Shown piece after piece: positions 34,381 through 45,784 of a stretch of DNA of 64,000 nt (positions within the stretch are counted from its first letter, which is position 1; the number at the start of each line of letters is the position of its first letter). This stretch comes from Cephalopachus bancanus (taxonomy: Eukaryota > Chordata > Mammalia > Primates > Tarsiidae): assembly GCA_027257055.1 (NCBI GenBank), contig JAPVLO010000153.1:7750001-7814000 (forward strand), read 5' to 3'. The notes under the pieces are model-generated. The model saw only the letters and a list, made by a program, of their open reading frames with translations. It was not told the DNA's origin and searched no databases. The position numbers and the translations under genes were made by a program.

Positions 34381-34668
34381 CTTGAACAAAAGCAATCCCA
34401 GTTTCCAGAAGGGCTGTTTCAGGGCATCACAAAAGGCCACCTTTGGTTTCTTTTGTCCACTACCTACAGTGGTGCCCAAATATGTCAATGGAGTAAAGAT
34501 ATAATGCGTTCCTGTAGTTTCATTTATTTGAACAGTCAGATTCTGGCATTGTTGGAGAAAACCTCTGACTTGAGAGATCAGAAACCCGGATTCCGCTTTT
34601 TGTATACTCTTCTGGTTTGCATGTTACCCTCAACTTCCTTCCCCCTACTTCCCTGCTCACTTCCTGTA
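34381..34668 (+). other. candidate exon, 288 bp, open in one frame
   Basis: Acceptor CTCTTTCTTAAAACAG|CTT at left and donor CTGTA|GTAAGT at right. The 288 bases are exactly 96 codons, open in the frame that begins at the first exon base (LEQKQSQFPEGLFQG...). It lies 5 kb downstream of the CpG-island donor on the same strand. The peptide is rich in L, S and F and matches nothing I know, so it could equally be non-coding or chance. Confidence 0.28.
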
Positions 34669-35004
34669 GTAAGTTTAGAGTTGATGAGATAACACCGCAT
34701 AAAATGCTAAGGGAGAGATGTTCTATAAAAATCAGCCATGGTTTTAACTGATAACTAGAATACAAATAGCTTCTGTAGACATTCGCCTGCAGGGAGGAAT
34801 TGCCTTTGTGTAGCTAGAGCAAAACATTACATAAGATTCTCTTTGAGAAATATAAATAACATTTGTGTTTATTTCCACTTTAAATCTAAATCTGGAGAAA
34901 ATGATAGTAAAGAAGCTGACGTGAGGGAATATTAGTGTATCTACGTCAACAGCAACACATAGTTTTCAGCGTCTTCTTAGCCAAGGAGTCTATGCTAGAC
35001 TCCA
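34669..35004. other. unassigned non-coding DNA
   Basis: Nothing assignable. Confidence 0.45.
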
Positions 35005-35200
35005 TGGAGAAAAATAGAAGAATAAAACAAGGTCCTTGCTGGAGGAATACATTTCCTAGTTGAGAAAATGGACAGAAATATAAAACATCAGTAGAAATGT
35101 TAGAGAATATTTGCTAAGTGTTACATGAATGTTAGAAGCAAAGTTTTGGAATTCCAGAGGGCAATATGCCGTAGGCTCTAAGATGGGTATTGAGGGCCAA
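35005..35200 (-). mobile_element. L2 fragment
   Basis: 'AACAAGGTCCTTGCTGGAGG', 'GTTGAGAAAATGGACAGAAA' and 'TTTTGGAATTCCAGAGGGCA' fit antisense L2, with much divergence. Confidence 0.5.
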
Positions 35201-35326
35201 AAGGCAGAGTAAAGAAACATAGATAAGAGAAAGCCATCCCAAGTTAAGAAAAATACACAGCACTATAACACTAGAAATGTGCCTGGGGGGGATTCGTGAT
35301 GTGAAAAAAACCCATTGGCCTAATTC

Positions 35327-35833
35327 AGTGGTTTTATAGCCAAGCTTTACATCAGAACCACCTGGGAAGCTTTTAAAAATGACTAATGCTTTGGCTCTGC
35401 TCCAGACTTTTCATTTAATCAATTTAGGGTTGGAGCCTGGTGTCACTGTTTTGTTTGTTTGTTTCTTGTTTTCGTTTTAATTCCCCATAATATTCTTTTT
35501 TTTTTTTTTTTTGAGTTGGAGTCTCACTGTGTCGCCCAGACTGGAGTGCAGTGGCCGTTCCTGTCCACCGCAGCCTCGACCTGCTGGGCTCCGGCGATCC
35601 TTCCGTCTCAGTCTTCCAAGTAGCTGGAACTACAGGCGCGCGCTACCACACCTGGCTAATTTTTTGATTTATTGTAGAGATGAGGTCTCACCAAGTTGCC
35701 CAGGCAGGTCTCGAACCCACGGGCTCAGGCAATTCACTCACTTCAGCCTCCCAAGGCACGGGATTACAGGCTGAGCCACTGAGCCCGGCGTCCCCATAAT
35801 ATTCTAATGTGAAGCCAGAGTTGAGAATCACTG
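35327..35833 (+). mobile_element. MER20 hAT element, split by Alu
   Basis: Left half: 'CAGTGGTTTTATAGCCAAGC', 'CATCAGAACCACCTGGGAAG', 'CTTTTAAAAATGACTAATGC'. Right half after the Alu: 'ATTCTAATGTGAAGCCAGAG', 'TTGAGAATCACTG', the inverted end. A (TTTG)n-like run near 35450 interrupts the left half. Confidence 0.88.
35497..35790 (-). mobile_element. Alu inserted in MER20
   Basis: Full-length antisense copy. The target-site duplication TCCCCATAATATTCT is at 35482-35496 and 35791-35805, perfect over 15 bases. Unlike the copy at 25.8 kb it has 'CACCAAGTTGCCCAGGCAGG' in the left arm, so at least two sub-variants are present. Confidence 0.96.
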
Positions 35834-36179
35834 AGCAAAATTTTTTTTTTAATATTATGGTCATGAGAAATTAAAGGAATAATCTTCAAAGGGAGATTAC
35901 GTGGGCAACCAAGGATTGTGGCCTTTACTTTGGAGAAATTTTATATACATATGCACTTATATGTAGTCTTTTACAGATGATTCTTCTGTAGTGATTATAT
36001 TTATTTGGATGATGTGGCTGAAAACCACTTCGTAACCAGCTGTCATTTCTGTCTTCTGTGTACTTTGAAGGTGCCCCCATTCAAACTGACCTAAGTGTGG
36101 CATAATTGGTATCTCACAACCAGGCTTTGTGTAATCATTGCAAAGGGCTTTATTATCATACCTATTAGTGCCCACAGCA
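35834..36179. other. unassigned non-coding DNA
   Basis: Nothing assignable. Confidence 0.4.
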
Positions 36180-36320
36180 GCTATTTTATAGTAATCTGTA
36201 ACCTTACCTCACCTCTCCAACTTTACAAATTAGGAAATGGAGTTTAATTACTTGCCTTGGGCCATGAGGCTAGCTGGTGACAGAGGTGAAATTAGAATTC
36301 TCAGCCACTGAATTCCCCCA
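36180..36320 (-). mobile_element. MIR core
   Basis: 'CTTTACAAATTAGGAAATGG', 'CTTGCCTTGGGCCATGAGGC' and 'TAGCTGGTGACAGAGGTGAA' form the antisense MIR core. Confidence 0.75.
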
Positions 36321-36384
36321 TGTCTCATTAGACTCCCAAAGTGAGTCTACACGATCTCCTGTTGGCATTAGAATACTCTGTATT

Positions 36385-36665
36385 GCTGAGCATGGTGGCC
36401 CCACCTATGATCCCAGCACTTTGGGAGGCTAAAGAGAGAAGATTGCTTGAACTTAGCAATTTGAAGCCAGCCTAGGCAATGTAGCAAGACCTCATCTTTA
36501 TAAAAAATCAAAAATTGGACATAGTGGCACATACTTATAAACCCAGCTACTTGGGAGGCTGAGGCAAAAGGATCACCAGAGCCTAGGAGGTGGAAGCTGC
36601 GGCGAGCCATGGTCATGCCACTGCACTCCAGCCTGGGTGACAGAGTGAGACTCCAATTCAAAAAA
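36385..36665 (+). mobile_element. old AluJ-like Alu
   Basis: Dimeric Alu in sense ('CTGAGCATGGTGGCCCCACC', 'ATCCCAGCACTTTGGGAGGC', 'CCACTGCACTCCAGCCTGGG') with a decayed tail. It keeps the standard Alu words and lacks the GCGGGT..ACCCGC hairpin of the other copies. It therefore predates the lineage-specific burst. No clear target-site duplication. Confidence 0.93.
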
Positions 36666-36882
36666 TTGTCAGTGGTGAGACTGCAGGGGAAGGGAGTCTT
36701 TCTGAAGGATGGTAGGAAAAAAAGCCAGTGTCCTGGCACTACAGACTCTTCAGGACAAGAAGGTAGGTCAATTTGTGCCTTCTCAAAATGTATTTTTTCC
36801 CCGTCTCCAAATCCATTACTGACTTAAGATTTTTTTTTTTATTGCCAAAAGCTTTCGCTGTAGCAAAAGGTGAGCCTCTTAA

Positions 36883-37042
36883 ACAGTGATCTTCATGATG
36901 GCACATGACAATTACTTCAGGAGCTTTAAAAAATACCCATCGACCCACTGAATCAAGATTCTGGGAAGGAGTGTAGGCATTCATAGTTATATTTACAGTT
37001 ATCCAGGCAATTACGATGTGAATCCAGGGCTAAGAACTACTG
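36883..37042 (+). mobile_element. MER20-like hAT element
   Basis: 'CAGTGATCTTCATGATGG', 'TTCAGGAGCTTTAAAAAATA', 'CTGAATCAAGATTCTGGGAA' and, at the end, 'GGGCTAAGAACTACTG'. Order and length fit MER20. Confidence 0.72.
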
Positions 37043-37924
37043 CTCAACTATGAGCCAAATCTTAATTACTTATTTATATTTCCTCCTTTGCCTTGTTTTA
37101 AATTTCATGACCCAGAAAACCATCCGAATTATATTTTTGTTGAGTAGCAATTTCATCAATCTATTCTTTGGGAAGCATGATTTGGGGTATATAATATTAC
37201 GTTTTGACTCCTATAAACAGACCCCATATTCAGAGAGACCCTGAGTAGCCTCATGACTGAAATTTCTGTATGTGCAATTTGGAAATCAGATTGCCCAGAA
37301 GCTTGATAATTAATTGTGAGATTTAAAGATAAAGGTTCAGCATCTCTACTACCCATGTATTATATTTCCCAATTGCTATTGTTGATCTTTAGTCAACCAA
37401 GACTTGCTTTCTTGTCTCAGCCATTTTAAAGCCAATTAGCTCCATTCCTGTTCACACCCTTATTAAAAATATAGTTGCCGCAGCTGTTTCCCAGGACTTG
37501 TCATTAAGTAGGCTTTACCAAGGTAAATCAGCCAAGAATGAATGAGGCTGTGTAACAACCTCTCAGACCCAGGAAATCATATAGGTTGTTGAGGCTAGTC
37601 GCATCAGATTGGGCTAGGGGAGTCATGAATTTGGGTTTGGGAAAAGCCAACTTCAAGACTAAATATAGAAGAAGCTGTGATATGGAAAATGATTCTGAAA
37701 TCAATTATTCAGACTCCAGATAAGCTTGAGATGCCAGCCCTTCTAAGAAGGCCTTATTAATACCAAAAGGAAACCAATTTGATGAGGGAAATTGGGGGAA
37801 GATGATGTTCCATTTTTTTTATTTTTGGGAGTGCTGAGATTGCAGGATAGGAGAAATGAGAAATTGTTAAGGAGATAGCAGGGAGAAGAATAGACAAAGG
37901 CCTCCTGTTAGTCAGGCATCATAG
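37043..37924. other. unassigned unique-looking DNA
   Basis: No repeat named. 37420-37560 is a CpG-poor block of mixed composition that looks undecayed and could be conserved non-coding DNA; this is a guess. Confidence 0.35.
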
Positions 37925-38620
37925 ACATCAGAAGTTTTTATTCATTCAACTAATATTAACAGAAGTTCTTCTATGTTCTAAGGACCTGTTTTAGGCGGTG
38001 AAGACAGTGATGATGTTCCTGCTCTCCTGGAGTTTATATTCCAGTGAGAGGAAACAAATATCCACATTAAGAAACAAATAAAATCCAATAAATGAGTGCT
38101 ATGAAGAAAAATAAAATGAGGTAAAGGGAATAGAGTTTGATAAGGGCTGCTTTCAATAGCTTGTAATACTTGCCCTCTCTGAGGGGTTGGCATTTGAACT
38201 AGAGCACCAGTGTTAAAAAGAAAACAACCTAGAGATCTGAGGGGGAAAAGGCTCCCAGCAGAAGGAACAGCAAGAGCAGAAGCTTGAGACTGAGAAAGAC
38301 TTAACCTGTTCAGAAAACAGGTCAGATCTTAGTGGGGAACCAATGACAGTCAGGTAGGAAAAGATCCAGGAGGGCCCAAGGTCATGGGATGAAGTTAGGA
38401 TCTTAAGTTCCTGGAGGATGTCATTGTCACGTTGTCAAAGGGGAGGAACATGTTTGATTATGTTTTAGAACTCTCCCAGACTTCTGTGGGGGAGAGGAGG
38501 ATGGGTTGAAGACCAGAAGCTGAGATCCGTGGGATGTTTGGGAGGTTGATCTGGGGTACAGGCAGAAGGGGAGGGTGGATCACACTCAGGTGACAGCAGT
38601 AAAGTGGGAGAGGTGCTGTA
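37925..38620 (-). mobile_element. long L2 3' region
   Basis: 'TTATTCATTCAACTAATATT', 'CTGCTCTCCTGGAGTTTATA', 'GAGTGCTATGAAGAAAAATA', 'AGCAGAAGGAACAGCAAGAG' and 'GGTCATGGGATGAAGTTAGG' follow antisense L2 over about 600 bp; the last 100 bases are uncertain. Confidence 0.8.
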
Positions 38621-39094
38621 TTCAGGATGAGATTTAGAGATAGGACCAGCGCAGCTTTCAGCTGGACGGGACCAGCAAAAGTGCTAGTAAATCTAGTCCT
38701 GTCTGAGATATCTTCGGTCCTTTCCCAACTTGGGCCACTGGCTTTGAACCAAAATGGAATGACATCTAGTACTATTGGGAAACAGGAATGCTGACCTTAA
38801 GTTAGTTAAGCAGAAAAAAAACAAATCACTGCCCAAGAAGAAATTTATGTTTGCTGCTTTTTTCCTCCTAACTATAAAAATTTTATCCTGTCTCCTAAGA
38901 CTGTTCTGATGAATTTTGTTGTTTTTGATTACTGTGCTTTTCATAAGTGCTGGAAAGGTCACATTCACATTGCTATTTTATCTCTTTTCCGAGTATTTTG
39001 ACGTGTAGGCTGTGTTTACCAAGTCCTTCCTGCTGTCAAACTTTTACACAGGGCTTTCTACAGTTGGTCAGTTTCTCCGTTTACATGCTAACAT
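38621..39094. other. unassigned non-coding DNA
   Basis: Nothing assignable. Confidence 0.45.
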
Positions 39095-39405
39095 CATAAT
39101 ACCAAGCACTTCATGAGCACTCACTATTTGTTTTAAGAATTTCATGTTTTAGCTCATTTAATCCTCCCAGCCACCCTTTACAATAATAATTGGGCACTAT
39201 TATTATCATTGTATAGATGAGGAAACTGAGGCAAAAAAAGTTTATAATAATAATTGGGCACTATTATTATCATTGTATAGATGAGGAAACTGAAACCAAA
39301 AAAAAAGTCATTTGTCCAGGATCATACAGCTGGTAGGTAGCAAAGTCAGGTTTTGAACTCAATCTGACTGCAGAGCTCTGGGTTCTTAGCCACTAAGTTG
39401 TGCCA
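39095..39405 (-). mobile_element. MIR SINE with an internal tandem duplication
   Basis: 'CATTTAATCCTCCCAGCCAC', the core 'GTATAGATGAGGAAACTGAG' and 'GATCATACAGCTGGTAGGTAG' are antisense MIR. The core is present twice because of a 64-bp tandem duplication (39182-39245 and 39246-39309). Confidence 0.93.
39182..39309 (+). repeat. 64-bp tandem duplication, two copies
   Basis: Both units start AATAATAATTGGGCACTATT and are nearly identical for about 50 bases, then differ only at the A-rich end (GAGGCAAAAAAAG against GAAACCAAAAAAAAAG). The identity far exceeds that of the MIR itself, so the duplication is much younger than the host element. Confidence 0.95.
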
Positions 39406-41649
39406 CTTTTCTATGTAACTGAGGCTGCCACCTTCAGAAGTAGACTTGTTTCTCCTGCAAAAACTCCAGGGTACCACTAGGAGGCACTACAACTGGGCAG
39501 GGCTTTCAGAAGTGGGACTGGTAGGGAGAAGCATAAAGGAGAGGCTAACTGATCCAGCCTTTCTCCAGGAGGATCTCATATCTAAACCACCTGCCATTTG
39601 CCAGAGTAGGATAAGCCCCCACCTAGGGAGCTGGCTAGACAAAGTTGCCAACACCAGAGGATGCTTGGTGAAATGACCTCTCTTCTCCTCAAACCCACTT
39701 TACCCACGACTCATAGCTCCCGTGTTGTACTCACCCACCTGACACTTCTAAAAGGACTGAAGAAACCTAAGTTACTCAACAAGCTGTGCAGTAAATTCTA
39801 ATTGTTTTCTATGACCATCTGAGGGTGGCCTTCAGAAACTTTTTTTAAAAGTCATTAATTTATATGTTGTCACATTATTTGTTTCAAGAATGTTGAAGGC
39901 TTCAGTCTAGAGTTTTATTAGCAGAAGTGGAATAAGCCTGAGGAACACAGCAGTTCATTCTGTCTTTTCTACCTTCCACTGCATATCTGCCTCTAAAAAC
40001 TTCTCAGGTTTCCTGGTTTCCCAATGATCAGCATGAAAGCACATACTTCCCCTTTTCTTCTTTCTTAATGATAGTAACAATAATGGATTTAGCAGAATTG
40101 AGGTTTATACAAAGAAATGCATTGGGACTTCTTTAACCTAAGTAATGAAATATTCAGCAATGGCTATAAAGGCAGTAATTGTAATAATTTGTCTTCTCTG
40201 CTATAAGTTTAAACTTGTTATATATTTTAATAAAATAGAAGGCAATCCTTTTTTTGTGGCTCCAGTTGTCATAAGGTAATTTCCAATTGAGATTAATATG
40301 CAACCACTAGGTATTGAATTTATCTAATCAAATAATAAGTCTGTTTATTCCGCTGTTTGATTTTCAATAAAAATGTTATTTTAACATATTATATATGTCA
40401 GATATTTCTTATGGTTATGTTAACTTTCAAACTTAAAACTTCAAAGAATGAAAGGAACTATAGATAGAGTTGCATTAAACTGTACATTTGGAAGAGTGCA
40501 GTGACAAACTCAATTAATTTATGTTTTAAGCCATTTCAAGCCTTTGAATATTCTTCAAATAGCTCAGAATCCTACAAAGAGCTTAAATTTTAAAAATATA
40601 ATCTTCAAACCTACAAAGTAAATAGCTTCTTCATTGGAATGGTTTCAGTTAAGTATAATAGCAGAAATTAAGGGAATATACATATCACATGAAGATATGT
40701 CCTAAGCTAAAACCAAGTCATTCAAAATCAGAGCAATGTGAAGGCAGTTATGTGATTATAGAGATAACTCCATCACTTCACTTAGGATTTGACTTGATGA
40801 GTTTTTATTTTTTAGCAACTTTTCTGATTTTATTTTCAAGGGATTTCACTGAAACCATAGCACTGTCCGTATCTGTGACTTTTAAATTTTTATTTATTTT
40901 TGTACATCATTTAAAATTCAAGGGTACAAAGGAGTATTTGTAAAAACAGGTCTCCCTCTCCTTCAGCCTTCACATAAATATGCCACATATTTGCCACATA
41001 ATATGGACCAGATATTCTTTTTAAGTCACCTCACATCTGAGATGCTATGACTCAGTGAAGCATAGGAACCCAGACCACTGTGGACTCCCCAGTAGTTCTA
41101 GCAGTAACTCTTTTCTAATCCTGGAGCTTCCTTTCTAAACTTAAGTCTATTATTCAGTGTGGCTATTTGAGGATGAAGAACAGTATTCCCAGGGAAGGAT
41201 TTATCTGCCAAGCATAGAAGAAGAGATGAAATTTCACAAAATCCCAACATTTAGGTTTTGGTGGGCATCTACTTTCAGTGGTGATTTTACAAATAATCTT
41301 GGAAGAGTTGTTAAGTATCAGGGTGAGAGTCCTGGGATCCAAGCCTTCTTGGGTTCAGTCTTCTGCAGGGACTTGGGAATTCCGGAGTTCACTTAGGACC
41401 CCAAATCTGGCATGCATACCCACTTTCAGGAGACTGGAGGTATAAGTTCCTCTCTGAATCAGAGTCTCAGGTCATCATGGGTCTCGGAAGTCTCAACAGA
41501 AAAGAATTGCATGAATTGGATGTTCAGATGGGTGGGTGGTGTTAGAAATCAGTAGTGGAGCTAGTTTCTTGTTAAGATTTTAGGAGGAGGATGAAGGAAA
41601 GCAGAACCCATGGCCCTAAGAATTTTAGAATGTACTCATTTCATCCATG
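39406..41649. other. unassigned unique-looking DNA
   Basis: Over 2 kb without a nameable repeat. 40140-40400 is AT-rich, with 'GGTAATTTCCAATTGAGATT' and 'AATATGCAACC' (homeodomain/POU-like words). Plus frames at 40689-40943 and 41157-41396 show no recognisable domain. Confidence 0.35.
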
Positions 41650-41800
41650 GTGTTAACCCTTCACCTTCATTTATCACCTTCTGTCAAACAATCATATGCC
41701 TCTTGGTGAAGACCACCATACTGTAAGCTCCCTGAGAGCAGGATTATTACTGCTCCCTCTCTGTCCCAGAGCTTACCACTGTCTTTTAAATTGCAGTATT
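41650..41800 (+). mobile_element. L2 3' fragment
   Basis: 'CTGTAAGCTCCCTGAGAGCA', 'GGATTATTACTGCTCCC' and 'GTCCCAGAGCTTACCACTG' are the standard sense L2 3' end. Confidence 0.8.
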
Positions 41801-42739
41801 TAGTAAATGGGTTAAACTCAAGTCATCACAGATTCCAGGTGGTTAGAAAATGAATCCTTGCCAGCCCAGCTAAGCTCTAACCAAATTACTATTCATGTAG
41901 CCTAAAGAAATGGAAGTTTGCTAATTACTTGTATAGGTCTGGACTCCAAAACTGTAAGGCAGCAAACTTTCTTTTGTGTTGACCTATATCACATGGTCAT
42001 GGTCATTGTACACTCATGTCCATGTGAATGTGTATTTCACCTGAGAGATCACATAGAGTAAGTAGTATGTGAGGTGTAAGGAATAAGCTCACCGGTTTAT
42101 GTCATTTCTTCTCCACTATCAATCTACTCTGTCCCAGAAAAAAATGCCTTTTGCCTCTTCTTACCCCACTAAGGTGCCCCACATAAGCTCCCAACTCCAT
42201 CAAACGTCTTTCTCCTCCAAACGGAACATCTCTAAGAATGTACCAAAGAACCCAATCAGGCCACTATAGCTCAAGAAATGAACACTCCCAGCATTTGCAT
42301 TTTAATAAAGTGGTGTTTCCACTTAAAGTCTCCATTGATGAAAACTTCACTATGAGCTAGGTGGGGGAAACATTTTGGGAGTCCATGAAGACCTGTAATC
42401 ATACCTTGCTGTAGCTTCTTCTAGTGTCTATATATAATACCACAATTTCCAGAAGCCTGTTGGTGTCCAGCTGAGTGAAAAGCAAGTCCTTGATGCCAGA
42501 GTCCTTACTTCTAATTACTAAATATTAGTGGATTAGGTCTTGCATGCACCTAGAACTTGCCCTCAGGGTAAGTCTTTGTTATGTCTAACAAATGAGAACA
42601 TGTGGTCTACACAGATCTCAGCTCTAATTTTTCAAGGGTGAAACTGTGTAGTAAATGAGTTATTTTTTCATCTGTACAATGAAGTTATTAAAATATATAT
42701 TCAAGGGTGGTGGGAGAAAAAAACAAGATATGCAAAACC
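41801..42739. other. unassigned non-coding DNA
   Basis: Nothing assignable. Confidence 0.45.
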
Positions 42740-42860
42740 CTTGGCATCAAGGGAGCCCACAATTCATGAGTGTCACCCTCACCAAAGAGTTCATGATTTA
42801 GTGAGGAAGACCAACAAATGTACAGCCAATAGGGCACAATTCCAAGAGCAAGTGTTGAGT
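42740..42860 (-). mobile_element. L2 fragment
   Basis: 'CAAGGGAGCCCACAATTCAT', 'GAGTTCATGATTTAGTGAGG' and 'AATGTACAGCCAATAGGGC' resemble antisense L2. Confidence 0.45.
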
Positions 42861-43288
42861 CTGAGCTCAGTATGAATTAATGAGCCTCAAAATGAGCCCT
42901 AAAAAATCCCTGGTCATTCAGTTATATTTCCTTCCCTTCTTGCACTTCGCCAACAAACCAACATCCTGCTTCTAGTTGGCAGCCTCCTTTTTAAAAGAAC
43001 TTACCTTCTCTGAATACAGGAGCAATACATTTCTGCCTTCCACAGCATTTTCTTCATTGCTGTGCCTCTGAGAAGTCGTGTGTGACCCATGGAAGCTTTA
43101 CCAAACTTCTCTTGAGCCTCAGGCTCTGTGTTTTTTACTATGGAGAAGTGAATGCCTCCATTCCAGTACTATGTTGAGGGTGGAGCAAGATAAAGGATGA
43201 GAAACTCCTCATCTTTTGTTGGCCCTCAATGGGTTTGCCCTCATCCCCTGTGATCCTGCCTGTGCCTTTAACTCAAATGGTTTGAGTA
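42861..43288. other. unassigned non-coding DNA
   Basis: Nothing assignable; see the open frame that follows. Confidence 0.4.
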
Positions 43289-43666
43289 ATGTGTCACACA
43301 TGGAGGGAAGGCACTGGAATGCTGGTAAAAAAGTTTGTTGATTTGGTGCTTTGTACTCTCAACCACAAATGGCATACTTTGAAGGCCACTGTTCTGGCCA
43401 AATACTTATCTGGAGAGCTAGGTTATGAGCCTTTGAAATCCAAATCTGATAAGTATGCAGGAAAACTCAAGAGAGGTGAAGCTAGGCGATTAGCTGAGTA
43501 TACCGTCTTCATTTGTCCTACATTTGATGCCTGGAGGCAAATCAGAGCTGGTTGGACGTGAATAATTCTCAGAAATGAGGAGAGAGTAGAAGCACCTGTT
43601 CTTCCCCCTGGTAAAGCCAAGGCAAGTGGAAAAGCTCAGAAATACATCAACACCATTTGCAAGTGA
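43289..43666 (+). pseudogene. unrecognised coding-like stretch with one internal stop
   Basis: One frame is open from 43289 to a TGA at 43559-43561. It continues in the same frame to a final TGA at 43664-43666, about 125 codons with a single internal stop. The peptide is basic and balanced in composition (VKKFVDLVLCTLNHKWHTLK, then LKRGEARRLAEYTVFICP, then after the stop PGKAKASGKAQKYINTICK). That looks more protein-like than chance frames nearby. I do not recognise a family, and no splice sites or poly(A) tail were found. It may be a decayed retrocopy or an old gene fragment. Confidence 0.3.
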
Positions 43667-44081
43667 CACAGTGGGAAAGACTGGAAATGTGCTGGGAAAA
43701 AAAAATCACATTGCATGTGAAAGCACAACTCCCCCTTGGAGGAGACAGCTTGCAGACTGGACTGGCCTTAGCCTGGACAAGGGCTTCAAGAACCAGGGTA
43801 GGAGCTGGGCTCTGCAGGAACTGGGCCCCAGGCACTGAGGATTGAAAGCTAACCCAACAAAGCATGTCTGTTTCCATTTGCGAGAGATGAAATGATATGG
43901 GTTTTATGACTCACCAAACCACTTGGAAGGCCAAGCAATTACAAAAGCAAGATGCCTGGCTTCCTTTGGCCACATGGAGGGGCCCTCAGATTTGAGTAGC
44001 TGTGTGCCACCAGTCCAAGGTGGCTGCACCCAAAGGTCGGTTTAAATGCTTGTTGCTATTCACTATACTTGATTTTGATTC
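43667..44081. other. unassigned non-coding DNA
   Basis: Overlapping frames at 43626-43845 carry no recognisable domain. Confidence 0.4.
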
Positions 44082-44096
44082 TGTCCATTTCTTTCT

Positions 44097-44388
44097 TTTT
44101 TTTTTTTTGAGTTGGAGTCTCACTCTGTCGCCCAGACTGGAGTGCAGTGGCCGCTCCCAGCCACCGCAGCCTCGCCTGCTGGGTTCTGGCGATCCTTCTG
44201 CCTCAGCCTTCCAAGTAGCTGGAACTACAGGCGCGTGCTAACTCGCCCGGCTGATTTTTTGATTTATTGTAGGGATGAGGTCTCGCCAAGTTGCCCAAGC
44301 AGGTCTCGAACCCGCGGACTCAGGCAATTCACTCACCTCAGCCTCCCGAAGGCACAGGATTACAGGCTGAGCCACCGAGCCCGCGTTT
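44097..44388 (-). mobile_element. Alu, lineage-specific type
   Basis: Full-length antisense. The target-site duplication TGTCCATTTCTTTCT / TGTCCATTTATTTCT is at 44082-44096 and 44389-44403. It has the GGTCTCGAACCCGCG B-box block. Confidence 0.96.
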
Positions 44389-44403
44389 GTCCATTTATTT
44401 CTA

Positions 44404-45772
44404 ATTCCTTAAACATTATAGTGATTAGTAGTTTAAAAAGGAAACTTTCATTTTTGAGCTAAGTGGTTAGTAAGAATCCAATAGCAAAAGTCTGCAAAAA
44501 ACACTAAACCATGTATAGGAACAGCAGTAATATGAGCTCCAAATACACTGTGTTAAGGCAAGAATAAGATACAGAGAATGCTTTGATGTCTAGGGCATAA
44601 TCCAAGTATAATAACTTAAAAGTTGTGAATTTCTTTTAAAACACAAACTGCATGTGGCTTGGAAAAGTCATTAACCAAAGCATAAGCTATGCTCATAAAT
44701 TCTCATCTAGTTATCATTAAGACTGAGTATGGTAGGACGTGGCAAATACATGTTCAAATGTAAAACTTCTCCCCACAGTGGTGTTTCATGGAGACCTTAT
44801 TTTTTTTTTTTTTACAAAGTGGTCATGGATAGGGACCTTTTCACTGATATTCCTTTAGAAACAATGAATTTTATATAAGGTGTGATTTTTTTGTACAATT
44901 TGACAGGTACCTCTGTTTATTCAAGCAGCTAGGGCATAATTCAGTGGCGAAGCATTATGCCTTTCTGGAATCATTAAGCAGTAGGCAGCTGCTATTGAGA
45001 CTTCCTTTTTGTGGATGAGTTTGCCCCCAAAATAGCTAACAATCAATGGGAGTAGGGGACTGACACTGTTAGCTGTTGAAGACAATTGAAAATGACATGC
45101 GTTAATGAATCTCATACTTGGACTTGGCTACTAAGCCAGAAGAGCTTGACCATAATGCTCAAAATGTAGATCTTGACCATTAACTGCTATGGCTTTCTTC
45201 TTACCCTCAAGTTTCGATAGCAGACATAAATTATCTATGGGATCCAGTGTTTTAGAAACATGAAAAGATCTGAATAGTGTCATCCTCTAAATAGCAACTC
45301 CCTTTCTTCTAATGGATATCAATTTGTCAGGTGTGAATTAGGTATAATTATGAACTGGCTTCTCCCTTCTCCACCTTTAATGGTCTCTGAGCACTACAAT
45401 TAGAAGAGGGATCCAGGATAAAAACTTGCCCATGAATAAAAACTTATCCCAAAATTTGTGTTTGTCTATGATAAATGGGAACAGAAAGGCCAAACGATGA
45501 AAGCAGTTCCGAAAATGTTCTCTTACATAACAACTTAGGCAATCTAATTGTTGTGATTACCAAATTCATGTTATAATACATGTATGCAAATTAGTTTCAC
45601 ATCAGAGTACTTCACTGGGGAAAAAAGGAAGTCTCTATTTCTGAAAACTATGATTTTTGTTTCTTTGTGGGTAAAGCACTGCTAATCTATCTGGTGTGCT
45701 ATCTTTTGATCTAAAAATTAGAAGTCCCTAATGTTAAGTCCAGCTAACTTTATTACATCACTTCGTACATCT
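44404..45772. other. unassigned unique-looking DNA
   Basis: No repeat named apart from a T-run at 44799-44813. AT-rich, with several ATTA/TAAT words. Confidence 0.4.
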
Positions 45773-45784
45773 GTTTCATTTCTT

